Below are positions 61,291 through 64,000 of a stretch of DNA of 64,000 nucleotides, in pieces. The notes under the pieces were generated by a model. It was not told the DNA's origin. It was given only the letters and a program-made list of their open reading frames with translations, and did no database searches. Numbering within the stretch: the first letter of the stretch is position 1; every line of letters begins with the position of its first letter. Both the position numbers and the translations under genes were made by a program. Source of the DNA: Magnolia sinica (taxonomy: Eukaryota > Streptophyta > Magnoliopsida > Magnoliales > Magnoliaceae); NCBI RefSeq assembly GCF_029962835.1, contig NC_080577.1, forward strand, positions 29,618,501-29,682,500. Reading direction: 5' to 3'.

Positions 61291-63130
61291 CTGCAAAACC
61301 CATAACCATTTAGAAATACAAATAAAATCAGTTGATGGTTTCCCAGAAAAAGAAAACGAACAGAATTTGCTATGCTATTCCCCAATGCTAGAAGGCTTCA
61401 ATAAAAGAAAGAAAAGCTCTCAACATAATCAGAATTATTGAGTGGGTCCAGTAACTCTTAACCTTGCTGAGAGTAGCATGAAGCAGGTGCAGAAACCGAG
61501 TTCCTCTAGAACCAAGTATAAAGACCAAGATGTCTCATATTCATTATGTAAATATTGGCTGATACCGTTACGCGATTCAAGGCCAAATCAGTGAACCCTA
61601 AAAAAGGTTGCTGTAAGGCTGCTTTGGGGGGTCACTAGTTAGAAAGCCTCTGTAATGGTCAGAAAACAGCTAGTTATGCATGTGAGTGAGTGAGTGTGTA
61701 TGTGCACGCACGCGCGTGCACTCAAAATCCTCACTTTTTCCAAGCTTTTGCAATTGTTCATCAGTTCAAATAATAACACGCTAGTGTACTAACATAGCAC
61801 ATGCTTGTGACTACCAAGAATGTGCCACATGTACTAACATGGCACATGCTAGTGACCACCTAGAATTTTTTTCCCAAGAATATTTTTTGTTTTGTCAAAC
61901 AACAAATTAAAAATATATCCTAAATTTTTAGAAAAATCTTGTTGAAAAACAAATGAGGAAAATCACACTTCCTTTCCCATGGTTTCCTGGAAATAAGGTT
62001 TCCAAGATAACACTATTTCCTTTCCCATGCTTTCCATGAATACGAACAGGCCCTAAAGGAAACAAGAACAAACCTATTGGTTATTCTTCTTAAAGTATCT
62101 CTACGGAATAGCTAATGAAAAGACTCTTTCCACTTATAACTCGTTACAATCATGCATAAGTGCCTATATACACAACCATGTGAACAGCTTCGACTGTGAT
62201 TGGACCAAAATACTCCTTTCCATACGCTTCATATGGAAAATCCACTTGCCACTTTTACTCAAGTTCTCATATGTAAGGCCTCCTATAACCAGCCATATGG
62301 CTTCCAAACTGATAACAAATACCCCATATACCCTCTCAGCTGGCCTTCTTCAATGAAAATAGCCTTTGTTGATCCACATAGAGGTTGGATCATGACATAG
62401 ACTGGATTTCTCTCACTGGATAGTAATGATAAACTCTTTAAGAGAAGAAACAATCCAGGGGACAAGGAGAAGGATGGTGAGATGCCATTCCTCCAGACCC
62501 TCAACCCAACTAACCATGCCACAATAGCATAATCAGCCTTGACGTCATCACTCCCACATAAATTGCCCCACAGCTCTAGAAAAAAAAAACACCTCACAAG
62601 ATTCAGATCTATTGTTGACTGTGCAGTTATTTAGCTCTTTCCACAAGACCACATAGGACTCGAAATATCCCGATAAATTAGGACCTGGTTGATGTGTAGG
62701 ATTGAGATCTTTATCTGACTAGATCTAATGGATTGATCCTATGAACCCATGGGACCACTGTGTAGGCAATCCATCTGTAGCCAATGGTCCCATAATTTGC
62801 AATAGGAACATAGGTTTAGCTTGATACAACAACAGACCACGGATCTGACCCAGTTCCTATGAGGCTAACCTGTGGGATCATCCAGGACCCATTTGATGAG
62901 GATGTGTGGTCCAGATGCATCAATATCCAACCACTTGCTAATTAAACAGCTAGGATAATAAGGGTTTATGGTGCAAAGGTCTATGAAGATGGAGAGATTG
63001 AGAAAATAAATGGAAGCATAAATTGAACTAGCTAAAGTCACGTATGGGTGGGTACAGGTACCACGTACAGCAAGAATAGGGTTTGGCATATCCTCAAAAT
63101 CCAAATTCTTAAGATAACAGCACTGCAAGG
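61291..63130 (-). other. CNOT11 intron, no coding seen
   Basis: The stretch upstream of the 61219-61290 exon. It contains a GT/CA-rich run at 61680-61720 and a two-copy ~45 bp repeat at about 61776-61870 ('gtactaacatagcacatgc'). I searched both strands for the preceding CNOT11 exon and did not recognise it. Confidence 0.5.
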
Positions 63131-64000
63131 ATTTTATTTATTTTATTTTATTTTTTGAAAGGCAAGAATTTATTAGGCCAAAGGCGAAAGAGAATGAAAC
63201 AGAATAAGAAAAACACAAAAAGACAGGCAGTAGAAAAAGAAATAAATACAAGAGCTACACAGCTGAACCCAGCCCCAACATTAGGAGCACCCCACTCTCT
63301 CACATTCTGATACACTTTACAGAGCACTACCCCGGGACAGCTAACTTTTGCTCTCAAAACAGCAAGCGTTCCTTTCCAGCCACACACCAAAGACCGCCAG
63401 CAAGGCTATTCTCCACCTCTTCTTTCACAATTTACCCCAGGACAGCTACTTTTGCTCTCAAAACAGCAAGCATTCCTTTCCAGCCACACACCAAAGACCC
63501 GCCAGCAAGGCTATTCTGCACCTCTTCTCTCCCAATTTACCCCGACCTCCAATATCCCATGACCTGAGATGACCTTCAATCAATCAGGGCATCACCCAAG
63601 CAACATCAGCTTGCTGGAGGATCCCTTGCCATATTTCCAAAGAAAAGGAACATTGCATGAGTAAGTGGTCAACCAATTCTGCGTCACCCAAGCAAAGGAG
63701 GCAGACATATGGAAGACAGAGGCCTCTTTTAATTAGGTTGTCTATCGTAAGGATGCAATTCCTCCCAGCCAGCCAACCAAAAGCTGCCACCTTAGAAGGG
63801 GCCCCATAAGACCACAGGTACCCAATAGCATAAGGTTCAAGTTGAGGAGAAGCTCCATCTTCACGCAGCAACCCATAGAAAGACTTGACCAAGAATATCC
63901 CTGACTTCTCCCTAGGCCAGCGAATAGAAATCTGGGTTCACCTGGATTCCTTGCGGAAGAGAAAGACGGCTACATACGTCCAACTCTTCTTCACTTGAAT
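63131..64000 (-). mobile_element. LINE 3' part with RT zinc-binding domain
   Basis: The minus-strand frame at 63584-63892 carries the zinc-binding domain typical of plant LINE ORF2 C termini: WSYGAPSKVAAFGWLAGRN, then LTIDNLIKRGLCLPYVCLLC and a final VDHLLMQCSFSLEIW. The 3' UTR follows, and the element ends in an A-rich (AAAATA)n-like tail at about 63131-63160. It continues past the right edge. It lies in sense orientation in the CNOT11 intron or gene flank. A possible stop upstream of 63892 suggests decay. Confidence 0.8.
63335..63545. repeat. Two-copy ~105-bp tandem duplication in a LINE 3' UTR
   Basis: Two adjacent units share 'cttttgctctcaaaacagca' and 'ccagcaaggctattct', differing at a few bases. 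Confidence 0.85.

Noticed and set aside
61440..61520. Candidate preceding CNOT11 exon
   Set aside because: No frame gives the conserved residues expected before QVLMELEKD, and no donor fits phase 0.
62200..62597. Frames of 66 and 104 codons opposite each other, considered as a CNOT11 upstream exon
   Set aside because: The translated text does not resemble CNOT11 and lacks proper splice borders.

Overview
The window looks like nuclear DNA from a flowering plant: introns with GT..AG borders, a BYPASS1-type gene, a CNOT11-type gene, Ty1/copia and chromodomain Ty3/gypsy retrotransposons, and long stretches of TE debris. Dispersed repeats rich in TGGGCCCAC and in 'GGACGG..TGGAT' wording fill much of it. 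From memory these resemble repeats of magnoliid genomes, but I cannot confirm a species. I found no organellar, bacterial, CRISPR, rRNA or tRNA sequence.

Two host genes can be supported, both on the minus strand. (1) An intronless, apparently intact BYPASS1/ROH1-family gene at 6882-7934 (350 codons). A truncated duplicate of its last 49 codons lies at 3556-3705, inside a roughly 1.5 kb duplicated block that also carries a GGCCCCAC-rich minisatellite. (2) The last five coding exons of CNOT11, the CCR4-NOT complex subunit, at 56841-61290. Its 5' exons lie beyond the right edge. One of its introns holds LINE, TIR-element and copia remnants, and the next upstream intron holds another LINE.

The rest is layered transposons. 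From left to right: a decayed copia pol (about 240-2060, minus); the duplicated BYPASS1 3' block (2255-3709 and 5490-7037); a Mutator-like MITE (9835-10335); a two-LTR but dead copia element (13874-20633); a tandem array of an unnamed ~390 bp repeat (20634-21585); two gypsy-LTR fragments (21586-23690); then a pair of direct ~4.3 kb segmental repeats (unit 1 from 23973 to 41236, unit 2 from 41305 to 53506). Unit 1 is split by a 12,970 bp chromovirus (26857-39826, 4.1 kb LTRs, CGCTC target duplication). Unit 2 keeps the unoccupied insertion site at 52074-52078 but has gained two solo LTRs (41591-46212 and 46336-49419).

Premature stops in both full-length retrotransposons can mostly be read as single C-to-T or G-to-A changes (CAG to TAG, TGG to TAG/TGA, CGA to TGA), as expected from deamination of methylated cytosine under long-term silencing. 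I did not find a new enzymatic or defence system. The most informative structures are the paired occupied/empty site, the order-conserved minisatellite beside BYPASS1 with its TCP-like sites, and the TE-expanded introns of CNOT11.
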